Below, piece after piece: positions 1 to 6,158 of a DNA stretch of 13,530 nt. The notes under the pieces were generated by a model. It saw only the letters and a program-made list of their open reading frames with translations, ran no database searches and had not been told where the DNA came from. A program made the position numbers and the translations under genes. The first letter of the stretch is position 1; each line of letters opens with the position of its first letter. Where the stretch lies: contig DEIW01000103.1 in NCBI GenBank assembly GCA_002352705.1, forward strand, positions 1 through 13,530, given 5' to 3'. This DNA is from Bacteroidales bacterium UBA2764 (GTDB lineage: Bacteria > Bacteroidota > Bacteroidia > Bacteroidales > Paludibacteraceae).

Positions 1-680
1 AGGGTAGTCAACAGAGCGACCTTGATACCACCGGCAACAACCGTAGCCGAGATATCACCTACCTGCTGAATCTTATCGAATGCCTCGATCATACCAATGA
101 TGGTACCCAAGAATCCGAGAGACGGAGCAATTGCGATGAACAATGTAATCCAAGACAGGTTCTTCTCCAGCAAACCGAGCTGAACGCCACCGTAGGAAGC
201 AACTGTCTTCTCTACTACGTCAATACCCTCATCATATCGACTAAGACCCTGATAGAAAATCGAAGCTACAGGACCACGAGTATTGCGGCAAACCTCCAAT
301 GCTTTTTCAATACCACCCTCTTTGAGAGCAGCTTCTACGTCTGCCAGCAATTTCTTGGTATTCGTCTTGCTCAGCGAAAGATAGATAATACGCTCGATGC
401 ACAGAGCCAAACCGAACACAAGCGTTACAAGGGTCAAAGCCATAAAGCCGGCACCACCCTCAATAAACTTCGTCTTGAGAGTTTTGTGGAGAGCTACCAG
501 ACCACCAGCCTCCTCCGCCGGAGCCTCGGTTACTTCTTCTACAGCCGCAGGTGCAGCTACTTCATCTACGTTTTCTACAGCTGCTTCCTCTGCAGGAGCT
601 GCTGCATCTTGTGCCATTACTGCTGCGCTGCCGAAAGTCAGCATAGCCAGCACCGTAAGGGTTGCAAATACTTTTTTCAT
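1..680 (-). CDS. MotA/TolQ/ExbB proton channel family protein (5' part; gene runs off left edge)
   Basis: Translated by hand from the ATG at 680-678, this gives 226 codons with no stop before the window edge, so the C-terminus is missing. Residues 1-23 are a signal peptide (start MKKVFATLTVLAML, end AAVMA before QD). Residues 24-60 form an Ala/Glu/Pro/Val linker with strong negative charge. A membrane segment follows at about 79-95, then a soluble helical region, then a second membrane segment at about 176-200 containing SLGFLGTIIGM. That stretch is the hallmark of the MotA/TolQ/ExbB family. By family knowledge such proteins form an inner-membrane proton channel that energises TonB-dependent outer-membrane transport or Tol envelope functions. 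The exbD/tolR partners would be expected further left, outside the window. The upstream bases (681-720) are very AT-rich with no Shine-Dalgarno or clear TAnnTTTG box. The family call is firm; ExbB versus TolQ is not resolved. Confidence 0.93.
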   Translation of the reverse strand, partial: MKKVFATLTVLAMLTFGSAAVMAQDAAAPAEEAAVENVDEVAAPAAVEEVTEAPAEEAGGLVALHKTLKTKFIEGGAGFMALTLVTLVFGLALCIERIIYLSLSKTNTKKLLADVEAALKEGGIEKALEVCRNTRGPVASIFYQGLSRYDEGIDVVEKTVASYGGVQLGLLEKNLSWITLFIAIAPSLGFLGTIIGMIEAFDKIQQVGDISATVVAGGIKVALLTT

Positions 681-728
681 GAGAATAAAAAATTTATTTA
701 AGTTGTTTTGAATTTGTGTTTTCATCTG

Positions 729-747
729 TTGCAGAGAGACGGGGATT
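729..747 (-). repeat. Imperfect copy of the tRNA-Ser 3' end
   Basis: Bases 729-747 match 847-865 at 18 of 19 positions (shared core GAGAGACGGGGATT on the plus strand). The matched stretch covers the end of the T loop, the 3' side of the T stem, the 3' acceptor strand, the discriminator base and three bases beyond. It could be a leftover attachment-site half or the stub of a deleted second tRNA gene. No tRNA body is visible beside it. Confidence 0.6.
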
Positions 748-761
748 TCTTCGCAATCCCC
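741..761. other. Small perfect hairpin beside the tRNA-tail copy
   Basis: GGGGATT at 741-747 pairs perfectly with AATCCCC at 755-761 across a 7-base loop. It lies between tRNA-Ser and the ExbB-like gene. No T-run follows on either strand, so it is not a standard intrinsic terminator. It may be a distorted T-arm of a decayed tRNA gene, or a processing or stability hairpin in the tRNA 3' trailer. Confidence 0.4.
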
Positions 762-849
762 ACAGTCTGCCACGGGCATCCCGTGCAATCCATTGCCAAT
801 GTTCACTTGCTCAAACAAGCTTGGACAGACAAACCTTGTCAATGTCTTG

Positions 850-937
850 CGGAGAGACGGGGATTCGAACCCCGGAAACCCTTTTGGAGTTTACACGCTT
901 TCCAGGCGTGCCTCTTCAACCACTCGAGCATCTCTCC
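850..937 (-). tRNA. tRNA-Ser (anticodon GGA)
   Basis: On the minus strand the 88 bases fold as a class II tRNA. The acceptor strand GGAGAGA at 937-931 pairs with TCTCTCC at 857-851, with discriminator G at 850. The D arm is of the GCTCGAGTGGTTGAAGAGGC type. The anticodon arm is CACGC-CTGGAAA-GCGTG with anticodon GGA, which reads UCC and UCU. A long variable arm has AAACTCC pairing with GGGTTT. The T arm is CGGGG-TTCGAAT-CCCCG. The long variable arm, G discriminator and GGA anticodon together identify serine. The 3' CCA is not encoded. A weak Bacteroidetes-type promoter precedes it. Confidence 0.97.
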
Positions 938-970
938 ATTGCGCACTTGCGCTTTTTCCAAAATCGGCCA

Positions 971-1002
971 CAAAATTACAACAATTTATTGAAATACGCA
1001 AG
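971..1002 (-). promoter_or_regulatory. Possible promoter of tRNA-Ser
   Basis: On the minus strand TAATTTTG (971-978) fits the Bacteroidetes -7 box TAnnTTTG exactly. Twenty bases upstream lies CTTG (999-1002), one mismatch from the -33 TTTG. Transcription would begin about 30 bases before the tRNA 5' end. It diverges from the udk promoter, whose -33 box starts at 1048. Confidence 0.45.
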
Positions 1003-1047
1003 TTTTTTTGCAATTATTTTTATTTTTATCACATTTTACCCCTCTTA

Positions 1048-1079
1048 TTTGCATATTTCAAAAAAAAGCAGTACCTTTG
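1048..1079 (+). promoter_or_regulatory. udk promoter (-33 TTTG, -7 TACCTTTG)
   Basis: TTTG at 1048-1051 and TACCTTTG at 1072-1079 are separated by 20 bases, matching the spacing of the Bacteroidetes housekeeping promoter. The expected start site is near 1085, giving a leader of about 36 bases that contains two copies of AAATCGT and no Shine-Dalgarno sequence. Confidence 0.75.
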
Positions 1080-1120
1080 CAACCCGAAAAATCGTAAATC
1101 GTCTAATCGTCTATAGATTT

Positions 1121-1741
1121 ATGTTTATCATCGGAATTGCGGGCGGTACCGGCTCGGGAAAAACAACGGTAGTCAAGAAACTCATCGAGCGTCTTCCGAA
1201 AGGCGAAGTAGTAGTCATTCCTCAAGATTCGTATTACAAAGACAGCAGTAATGTGCCTGTCGAGGAGCGTCAAAACATCAACTTTGACCATCCTGACGCC
1301 TTCGACTGGCCTCTCTTGGCGAGCCATATCGAGCAACTCAAGCAAGGCAAACCCATAGAACAGCCTATTTATTCCTATATTACTTGCACACGTTCGGAAG
1401 AAACGGTTCATATAGAGCCGAAAGAAGTGATTGTTGTGGAAGGTATCATGGCGCTTAGGGAGCCTAACATGCGCAAACAGATGGACCTTAAGATTTTTGT
1501 GGACGCAGACGCAGATGACCGTCTCATACGCGTCATGAAACGCGACGTAATGGAGCGCGGACGCTCGGCGGAGCAGGTGATTGAGCGTTATCAACGAGTT
1601 CTCAAACCCATGCACGAACAATTCATTGAACCTTGCAAACGTTTTGCAGATGTGATTGTTCCGCAGGGAGGTCATAACAATGCCGCTATTAATATGCTGG
1701 CTAAGTTTGTAAAACAGCAACTCCGCGAGAATAAAGAGTAA
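1121..1741 (+). CDS. udk: Uridine kinase (uridine/cytidine kinase)
   Basis: This 206-residue protein is the usual length for Udk. By family it phosphorylates uridine and cytidine to UMP and CMP with ATP or GTP in pyrimidine salvage, in the cytosol. The P-loop GGTGSGKT is at residues 8-15. PQDSYYK at 34-40 and NFDHPDAFDWP at 54-64 are nucleoside-binding signatures. The lid-like RDVMERGRS is at 141-149, and PMHEQFIEPCKRFAD follows near 163-177. The reading frame stays open far upstream to 716, but the start at 1121 is chosen because MFIIGIAGGTGSGKT is the normal N-terminus, the open stretch before it crosses tRNA-Ser (minus strand) and the promoter, and the promoter sits correctly upstream. Its stop TAA overlaps the next ATG by one base (TAATG), so translation is probably coupled to the chromate transporter genes. 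Confidence 0.96.
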   Translation: MFIIGIAGGTGSGKTTVVKKLIERLPKGEVVVIPQDSYYKDSSNVPVEERQNINFDHPDAFDWPLLASHIEQLKQGKPIEQPIYSYITCTRSEETVHIEPKEVIVVEGIMALREPNMRKQMDLKIFVDADADDRLIRVMKRDVMERGRSAEQVIERYQRVLKPMHEQFIEPCKRFADVIVPQGGHNNAAINMLAKFVKQQLRENKE

Positions 1742-2292
1742 TGTTTCTTCAACTCTTTTGGACTTTTCTTAAAATAGGAACCTTCACCTTAGGCGGAGGA
1801 TACGCGATGCTGCCTCTTATCCAGCGCGAAGTAGTAAACCGAAATGGCTGGATAGACGAGGAAGAGTTCCTGAACATGATAGCCCTTGCGCAAGCTGCGC
1901 CGGGGCTGATTGCTGTCAATTCCGCCATCTTTATCGGTTGGCGTATAGGGGGATGGAGAGGCGTGTGTGGTGCCGTGCTCGGGGCAGTACTCCCTTCTTT
2001 CCTTATTATTCTCGGTATCGCGATGGTTTTCTCCGACTGGAAAGAACTGCCGGCGGTTGAGGCTGTGTTTAAAGGTATTCGTCCGGCTGTTGTGGCGCTG
2101 ATTGCAGCACCGCTGGTGAAGATGGGCAAATCCGCGATAGGACGACAGACTGCCTGGCCACTCCTTATTTCGTTAGCCGCAGCCCTTCTCATATGGCTCG
2201 GAAACGTCAATCCCATATGGGTCATCATCGCTACTATCGTGCTAACCGTCTCGGGACTATGGGCCTATGAGAAAATAAATCGTAAAGCATAA
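1741..2292 (+). CDS. Chromate-type transporter subunit, first half (short-chain CHR family)
   Basis: This is a 183-residue membrane protein with the CHR domain signature near the N-terminus: KIGTFTLGGGYAMLPLIQRE at about 11-30, then AQAAPGLIAVNSAIFIG at about 50-66. Hydrophobic segments fill the rest, and a short basic tail ends the protein. Full-length ChrA proteins contain two such domains. Here, as in many Bacteroidetes, each domain is its own gene, so this protein probably works as a heterodimer with the next gene's product in the inner membrane. Chromate efflux is the named family function, but the natural substrate in an anaerobic gut-type bacterium is unknown and could be another oxyanion. 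It overlaps udk by one base and is followed after 23 bases by the second subunit. Confidence 0.9.
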   Translation: MFLQLFWTFLKIGTFTLGGGYAMLPLIQREVVNRNGWIDEEEFLNMIALAQAAPGLIAVNSAIFIGWRIGGWRGVCGAVLGAVLPSFLIILGIAMVFSDWKELPAVEAVFKGIRPAVVALIAAPLVKMGKSAIGRQTAWPLLISLAAALLIWLGNVNPIWVIIATIVLTVSGLWAYEKINRKA

Positions 2293-2315
2293 TCGTCCTG
2301 TAGTACATTATCTCT

Positions 2316-2879
2316 ATGCTATATTTCCAACTCTTTATATCATTCTTCAAAATAGGGCTCTTCGGTTTCGGCGGAGGATTAGCCATCCTCTCCCTTATTC
2401 AAATGGAAGTAGAGCAATATGGATGGATGACTCAACAGGAGTTTGTGGACATCGTGGCTGTCAGTCAGGTCACGCCGGGACCGATAGGTATTAACTGTGC
2501 GACTTATGTCGGCTATACTGTGGGCGGAATATGGGGAAGTATACTGGCTACATCTGCCATTATCCTCCCCAGTCTGATTATTATGCTCAGTATCTGCAAA
2601 GCATATTTCTGGCTCAACAAGCGTTTTCACGACAATCTGTATTTTTCAGAGACTTTGCGAATGTTGCGTTTTACGGTCATTGGTCTCATCGCCTCTGCAG
2701 CATTGATGTTAATCAAACCCGCCAATTTTATTGATGCCGCGAGTTGGGTTATTTTTGGGGCGGTAGCCTTCCTCACAGTCCTCCCTCAATTGGTAAAAAA
2801 CAAGGTGACCGATATTCTCAGTCACCCTATTCTGCTTATTATTCTTGCCGGAATAGCCGGCTATTTCATCTATCTGTAG
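2316..2879 (+). CDS. Chromate-type transporter subunit, second half (short-chain CHR family)
   Basis: This is a 187-residue paralogue of the preceding protein. KIGLFGFGGGLAILSLIQME at about 12-31 corresponds to the GGG signature, and SQVTPGPIGINCATYVGY at about 50-67 to the APG..AVN motif. The two halves are clearly divergent, as expected for the N- and C-domains of a two-domain ChrA. They probably insert in opposite orientations and assemble as a pair (inference from the family). The gene ends one base before the stop codon of the oppositely oriented endonuclease gene, with no intrinsic terminator between them. A short GCCGG/CCGGC inverted repeat inside its last codons (2847-2861) lacks a T-run. 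Confidence 0.9.
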   Translation: MLYFQLFISFFKIGLFGFGGGLAILSLIQMEVEQYGWMTQQEFVDIVAVSQVTPGPIGINCATYVGYTVGGIWGSILATSAIILPSLIIMLSICKAYFWLNKRFHDNLYFSETLRMLRFTVIGLIASAALMLIKPANFIDAASWVIFGAVAFLTVLPQLVKNKVTDILSHPILLIILAGIAGYFIYL

Positions 2880-2880
2880 T

Positions 2881-3810
2881 CTATTGGATACGCATGCCGG
2901 TGGTGTTATACCGCGTACCATCCGGCATAACGATTATCAACGCTCCGTTTTCCAGAATCTTAACGGCTTGCGGTTTTACCTCCTCTACGATTTCGATTGG
3001 TGTGGTACATATATAGGCGACATTGGTCTTGTTTCCCCAGATATACTCTGCTAACTCCGGCTCATCAACAAACGGGTTACGGTTCTTCTGCTCTTCCTCC
3101 ACAAAATTGGTACGGCGCCGTTCTTTGGCACTGACAGGATCGTTCCGATGCCATTTGAGCAGCAAGGCCAGTGCCTCTGCAGTAAAACCGGCTTTGCCGG
3201 ACTTATAGGTGAATACTTTCCGCCCGCTTGCATTCTTGGTAAACGATTTATTGTAATAGCACGTCACCATATAAAAATACGCGCGCGCAAGGTCTCCCTT
3301 GTATTGGTCTGCCGGTTCAAAGACTTTGGATTCAAACACATTGGAATAACCTAATTTAGAGCCTAATGCATTACTCCATTCCACGCTTCCGGTCACCTCT
3401 CCGTATGGCCAGGACGAACGTTTTGAGTTAGCCGCTGCGTCCGTCGGAATGACGTTATACAAGTCTGTACGCATCGGTTCCGACGTATCATTCCAGAAAC
3501 TTTGCGGCACTATGTGCTCACGGTTATAGCAAAAGCATTCTTCGGTTCCCGTAGTAGTTCCGCAATAGTCCTTTTCACCAAACACACAAGCGGAATACAT
3601 ATCCCATATATTACCGTTCACACGGAAATCCACACCGGTTCTATCCGCCCGCACCCCATCGTAGGTAAGCGTGTCATGGTTGGATATCTTAACGTATAGA
3701 GCCTCCAGAATCCGCTCGCCTTTGAGCCCTTCCAGTTCAGGATAACAGGTCTGCGCATGGACAGAAACCATCAGTAAACTGAGTGCTAACATTAATATAT
3801 TCTTTTTCAT
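2881..3810 (-). CDS. Secreted endonuclease I (EndA/NucM) family nuclease
   Basis: This 309-residue protein has a signal peptide at residues 1-19 (core LMLALSLLMVSVHA, cleavage before QT). The endonuclease I family active-site region is CYNREHIVPQSFW at 94-106, with His99 the predicted general base. TDAAANSKRS (123-132) follows with a likely metal-binding Asn, then WHRNDPVSAKE at 220-230 and NRNPFVDEPELAEYIWG at 243-259. These are the conserved blocks in the expected order. Family members are Mg-dependent, non-specific nucleases of the periplasm or outside the cell, used for nutrient scavenging. After the nuclease domain, residues about 284-309 (ILENGALIIV ... TRYNTTGMRI) form a short tail of the kind seen at the end of many Bacteroidales exported proteins, so surface export by T9SS is possible. 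It starts 24 bases after pcrA and is probably co-transcribed with it. The leader is AT-rich with no Shine-Dalgarno sequence. Confidence 0.92.
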   Translation of the reverse strand: MKKNILMLALSLLMVSVHAQTCYPELEGLKGERILEALYVKISNHDTLTYDGVRADRTGVDFRVNGNIWDMYSACVFGEKDYCGTTTGTEECFCYNREHIVPQSFWNDTSEPMRTDLYNVIPTDAAANSKRSSWPYGEVTGSVEWSNALGSKLGYSNVFESKVFEPADQYKGDLARAYFYMVTCYYNKSFTKNASGRKVFTYKSGKAGFTAEALALLLKWHRNDPVSAKERRRTNFVEEEQKNRNPFVDEPELAEYIWGNKTNVAYICTTPIEIVEEVKPQAVKILENGALIIVMPDGTRYNTTGMRIQ

Positions 3811-3817
3811 GATAATA

Positions 3818-3845
3818 AATTTATATTCGCTAATTTATATTCGCT
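3818..3845. repeat. Perfect tandem duplication of 14 bp across the pcrA stop codon
   Basis: AATTTATATTCGCT occurs twice in immediate succession, at 3818-3831 and 3832-3845. The copy nearer pcrA contains its last codons (Arg, Ile) and the stop. The other lies wholly in the short gap before the endonuclease start. It looks like a recent slippage event. Confidence 0.9.
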
Positions 3846-6084
3846 CAAGTCTGGCATGGGTTAACAACAAAGTCTTGGTTCCTTGTTTGCCAAAATTGAT
3901 TTCTATCTTGTCATTCTCCGTTACTTCGTCGCGATACACGCGCTCCACGGTTCCTTCTCCGAAGACGCGATGACTCACGCGGTCTCCTTCCTTCCATATT
4001 GTGGAACCGATAGAGGCAGTTGCACCACTGACGGGCGTGGAAGGTCTCACAGGCTCAGTAACAATCGGACGGGCGGTAAAAAAACGGGGCTTTTCTTCCG
4101 GATGGTATCGTTGCTGCTCCGGCGTGACATTCCGGGTTATCTCAAAATATCTCTTGTCTATGTCATTGAGGAACCGGCTGGGCGAGTTAAACGCCATTTG
4201 TCCGTTGCGGAAACGCTGACGGGCAAAAGACAACTGGCATTTCTCCATCGCCCGCGTAATGGCTACGTATAACAATCTCCGCTCTTCTTCTATCTCACCG
4301 GGCTTGACACAGAACTGGGAAGGAAACAGATTCTCCTCCATTCCTGCAATGAAAACTATAGGAAACTCCAGACCTTTCGCAGCGTGTACTGTCATCAGCG
4401 TCACGCGCTCCGTCGTATCTTCGATATTCTCGTCTTGATCGGTCTGCAGACTGACTTCGCTCAAGAAATCCGTAATAGGGGTATAGTCTATTCCTTCTTC
4501 TTGACGTTGCGCTACAAATTCGCGGATGGCATTCAGCAACTCTTGCACATTCTGCGCCCTGTCTATTCCTTCAGCCGTCAAGTCCACTGCAAGAGCGGTC
4601 ATCACGCCTGACGTGCGCAACACGGTCTCGGCAAAAGAGTAAGCGTCCATCATCTCGCTTTGGTCATGGAAGACATCAATCATCTGGGCAAAAGCCTGGA
4701 GTTTCTTCCTCGTAGCAGAACTTACATCCAACCCCGTTTCATCAGGCCGGCGCATCACATCCAGATAACAACGATGATGCTCTATCGCATTCAGCGACAC
4801 TTTTTTCATCGTGGTTTCGCCTATGCCACGGCCGGGAAAACCAACAATCCGCAGCAGGGCTTCATTATCCCGCGCATTCACAGAAAGGCGGAGATACCCC
4901 AATACATCTTTTATCTCTTTGCGTTGGTAAAAAGACGTACCACCGTAGATACGATAAGGGATATTACGTTTGCGTAATTCTCCCTCGAAAGCACGGCTTT
5001 GCGCATTCGTTCGGTAAAGCACCGCTATGTCATTATATCCGTTCTTGCGGTGAGCGATTGCTATTTGCTCGGCTACACCCGTGGCCTCTGACCGATCATC
5101 CATGTAAGCGCGTACGGATAGAGGAGTTCCTTCTTCTTTTTCCGAATACACCTCTTTGTATATCTGCTCGCGATTCTTATGAATAAGCGAATTGGCAGCA
5201 TTCACGATATTTTGGGTAGAGCGGTAGTTTCGTTCCAGTTTAAATAACTTGGCCGCCGGATAAACCTGACGGAAATTGAGTATATTACGGATATCCGCCC
5301 CACGAAAAGAATAGATACTCTGCGCGTCATCTCCCACTACGCAGATATTATTCTGAGGTTCCGCCAGCTTTTTTACCAGCAGAAACTGGATATAGTTGGT
5401 GTCCTGATACTCGTCCACCAGAAGGTACCGGAACTGCTGTTGGTAACGCTCGCAGGCTTCTTCGCACGTATTCATTAGCCGCAGCATATTTATCAGCAAA
5501 TCATCAAAATCCATCGCATTGGAAGCGTGCAGGCGCGCCTGGTACTCCTCATAAATAGAGGCCGTCTCGTACATGCGCATCTCCCGATCCTCATGCAGTA
5601 GCTGCTGGTTATTGCCGTACTGGGCAGGACTGATACCATTGTTTTTTGCCATGGAGATACGGTTCAACACAGCCGAAGGTTTGTAAATCTTCTCGTCCAG
5701 GCCACGCTCCTTGCAGATGGTCTTTAAGACGGATTTCATATCCGCTGTATCATAGATAGAGAAATCCTTGGAAAAGCCTAACCGGTCAGCATATGGACGG
5801 AGTAGTCTGGTGCATATACTATGGAAGGTACCCATCATCAGATACCGCGCATCGGAAGCTTCCACCAGTTGCCCTACACGTTCCTTCATCTCCCGCGCCG
5901 CCTTGTTGGTAAAGGTCAGTGCCATAATCCGGCTTGCAGGAACACCCTGCTGTAAAAGATAAGCTATACGATACGTCAATACGCGCGTCTTACCCGAACC
6001 GGCACCGGCAACTATCAACGAAGGACCCTCCGTGCACTGCACGGCTTCACGCTGCGTGGTATTTAACTGTTCTAAAAAGTCCAT
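3835..6084 (-). CDS. pcrA: UvrD/PcrA-type ATP-dependent DNA helicase (superfamily 1A)
   Basis: This 749-residue protein is a full-length SF1A 3'-to-5' helicase. Motifs in order: the Q-motif region LNTTQREAV (7-15), Walker A AGAGSGKT (26-33), motif Ia ALTFTNKAAREM (55-66), motif II VDEYQDTN (223-230), motif III GDDAQSIYSFRGA (251-263), motif IV LERNYRST (283-290), motif V TVHAAKGLEFP near 570 and motif VI RRLLYVAITRA near 607. The last 55 or so residues (WKEGDRVSHRVFGEGTVERV and following) match the PcrA C-terminal Tudor-like domain that contacts RNA polymerase in PcrA/UvrD. By family it acts in nucleotide excision repair, replication restart and removal of proteins from DNA. The start at 6084 gives the normal N-terminus and sits about 11 bases after the predicted transcription start. 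It is divergent from the RNA methyltransferase gene and shares its promoter region. Whether to call it PcrA or UvrD is a naming choice. Confidence 0.96.
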   Translation of the reverse strand: MDFLEQLNTTQREAVQCTEGPSLIVAGAGSGKTRVLTYRIAYLLQQGVPASRIMALTFTNKAAREMKERVGQLVEASDARYLMMGTFHSICTRLLRPYADRLGFSKDFSIYDTADMKSVLKTICKERGLDEKIYKPSAVLNRISMAKNNGISPAQYGNNQQLLHEDREMRMYETASIYEEYQARLHASNAMDFDDLLINMLRLMNTCEEACERYQQQFRYLLVDEYQDTNYIQFLLVKKLAEPQNNICVVGDDAQSIYSFRGADIRNILNFRQVYPAAKLFKLERNYRSTQNIVNAANSLIHKNREQIYKEVYSEKEEGTPLSVRAYMDDRSEATGVAEQIAIAHRKNGYNDIAVLYRTNAQSRAFEGELRKRNIPYRIYGGTSFYQRKEIKDVLGYLRLSVNARDNEALLRIVGFPGRGIGETTMKKVSLNAIEHHRCYLDVMRRPDETGLDVSSATRKKLQAFAQMIDVFHDQSEMMDAYSFAETVLRTSGVMTALAVDLTAEGIDRAQNVQELLNAIREFVAQRQEEGIDYTPITDFLSEVSLQTDQDENIEDTTERVTLMTVHAAKGLEFPIVFIAGMEENLFPSQFCVKPGEIEEERRLLYVAITRAMEKCQLSFARQRFRNGQMAFNSPSRFLNDIDKRYFEITRNVTPEQQRYHPEEKPRFFTARPIVTEPVRPSTPVSGATASIGSTIWKEGDRVSHRVFGEGTVERVYRDEVTENDKIEINFGKQGTKTLLLTHARLERI

Positions 6085-6100
6085 CTTATAAAAATGTGTG

Positions 6101-6132
6101 CAAAATTACGAAAATATTTTGACATATGCAAA
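6101..6132 (-). promoter_or_regulatory. pcrA promoter, interleaved with the divergent promoter
   Basis: On the minus strand TTTG (6129-6132) is the -33 box and TAATTTTG (6101-6108) the -7 box, 20 bases apart. The predicted leader before the pcrA ATG at 6084 is only about 11 bases. The -33 box lies inside the spacer of the plus-strand promoter, so both polymerases would compete for the same DNA. Confidence 0.65.
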
Positions 6133-6148
6133 TTTTTTTGTACCTTTG
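6118..6148 (+). promoter_or_regulatory. Promoter of the RNA methyltransferase gene
   Basis: TTTG at 6118-6121 and TACCTTTG at 6141-6148 are 19 bases apart, a textbook Bacteroidetes promoter. The ATG at 6159 begins only 10 bases after the -7 box, so the transcript would have a leader of a few bases at most. Confidence 0.75.
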
Positions 6149-6158
6149 CAGCCGATTT

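Noticed and set aside
397..711. 104-codon plus-strand open frame (Ala/Ser/Thr-rich) inside the ExbB-like gene
   Set aside because: Mirror image of the Ala/Glu linker on the other strand; a compositional artefact.
716..1120. N-terminal extension of uridine kinase (open frame begins 135 codons before the family start)
   Set aside because: The extension crosses tRNA-Ser on the other strand and the udk promoter, and its translation resembles no protein. The Udk family starts at MFIIGIAGGTGSGKT.
1103..1720. 205-codon open frame on the minus strand inside udk
   Set aside because: It is fully antisense to a clear enzyme gene, with no recognisable motif; a shadow of udk codon usage.
2847..2861. GCCGG/CCGGC inverted repeat near the end of the second chromate transporter gene as terminator
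   Set aside because: The stem is only 5 bp, lies within codons for a membrane helix, and no T-run follows on either strand.
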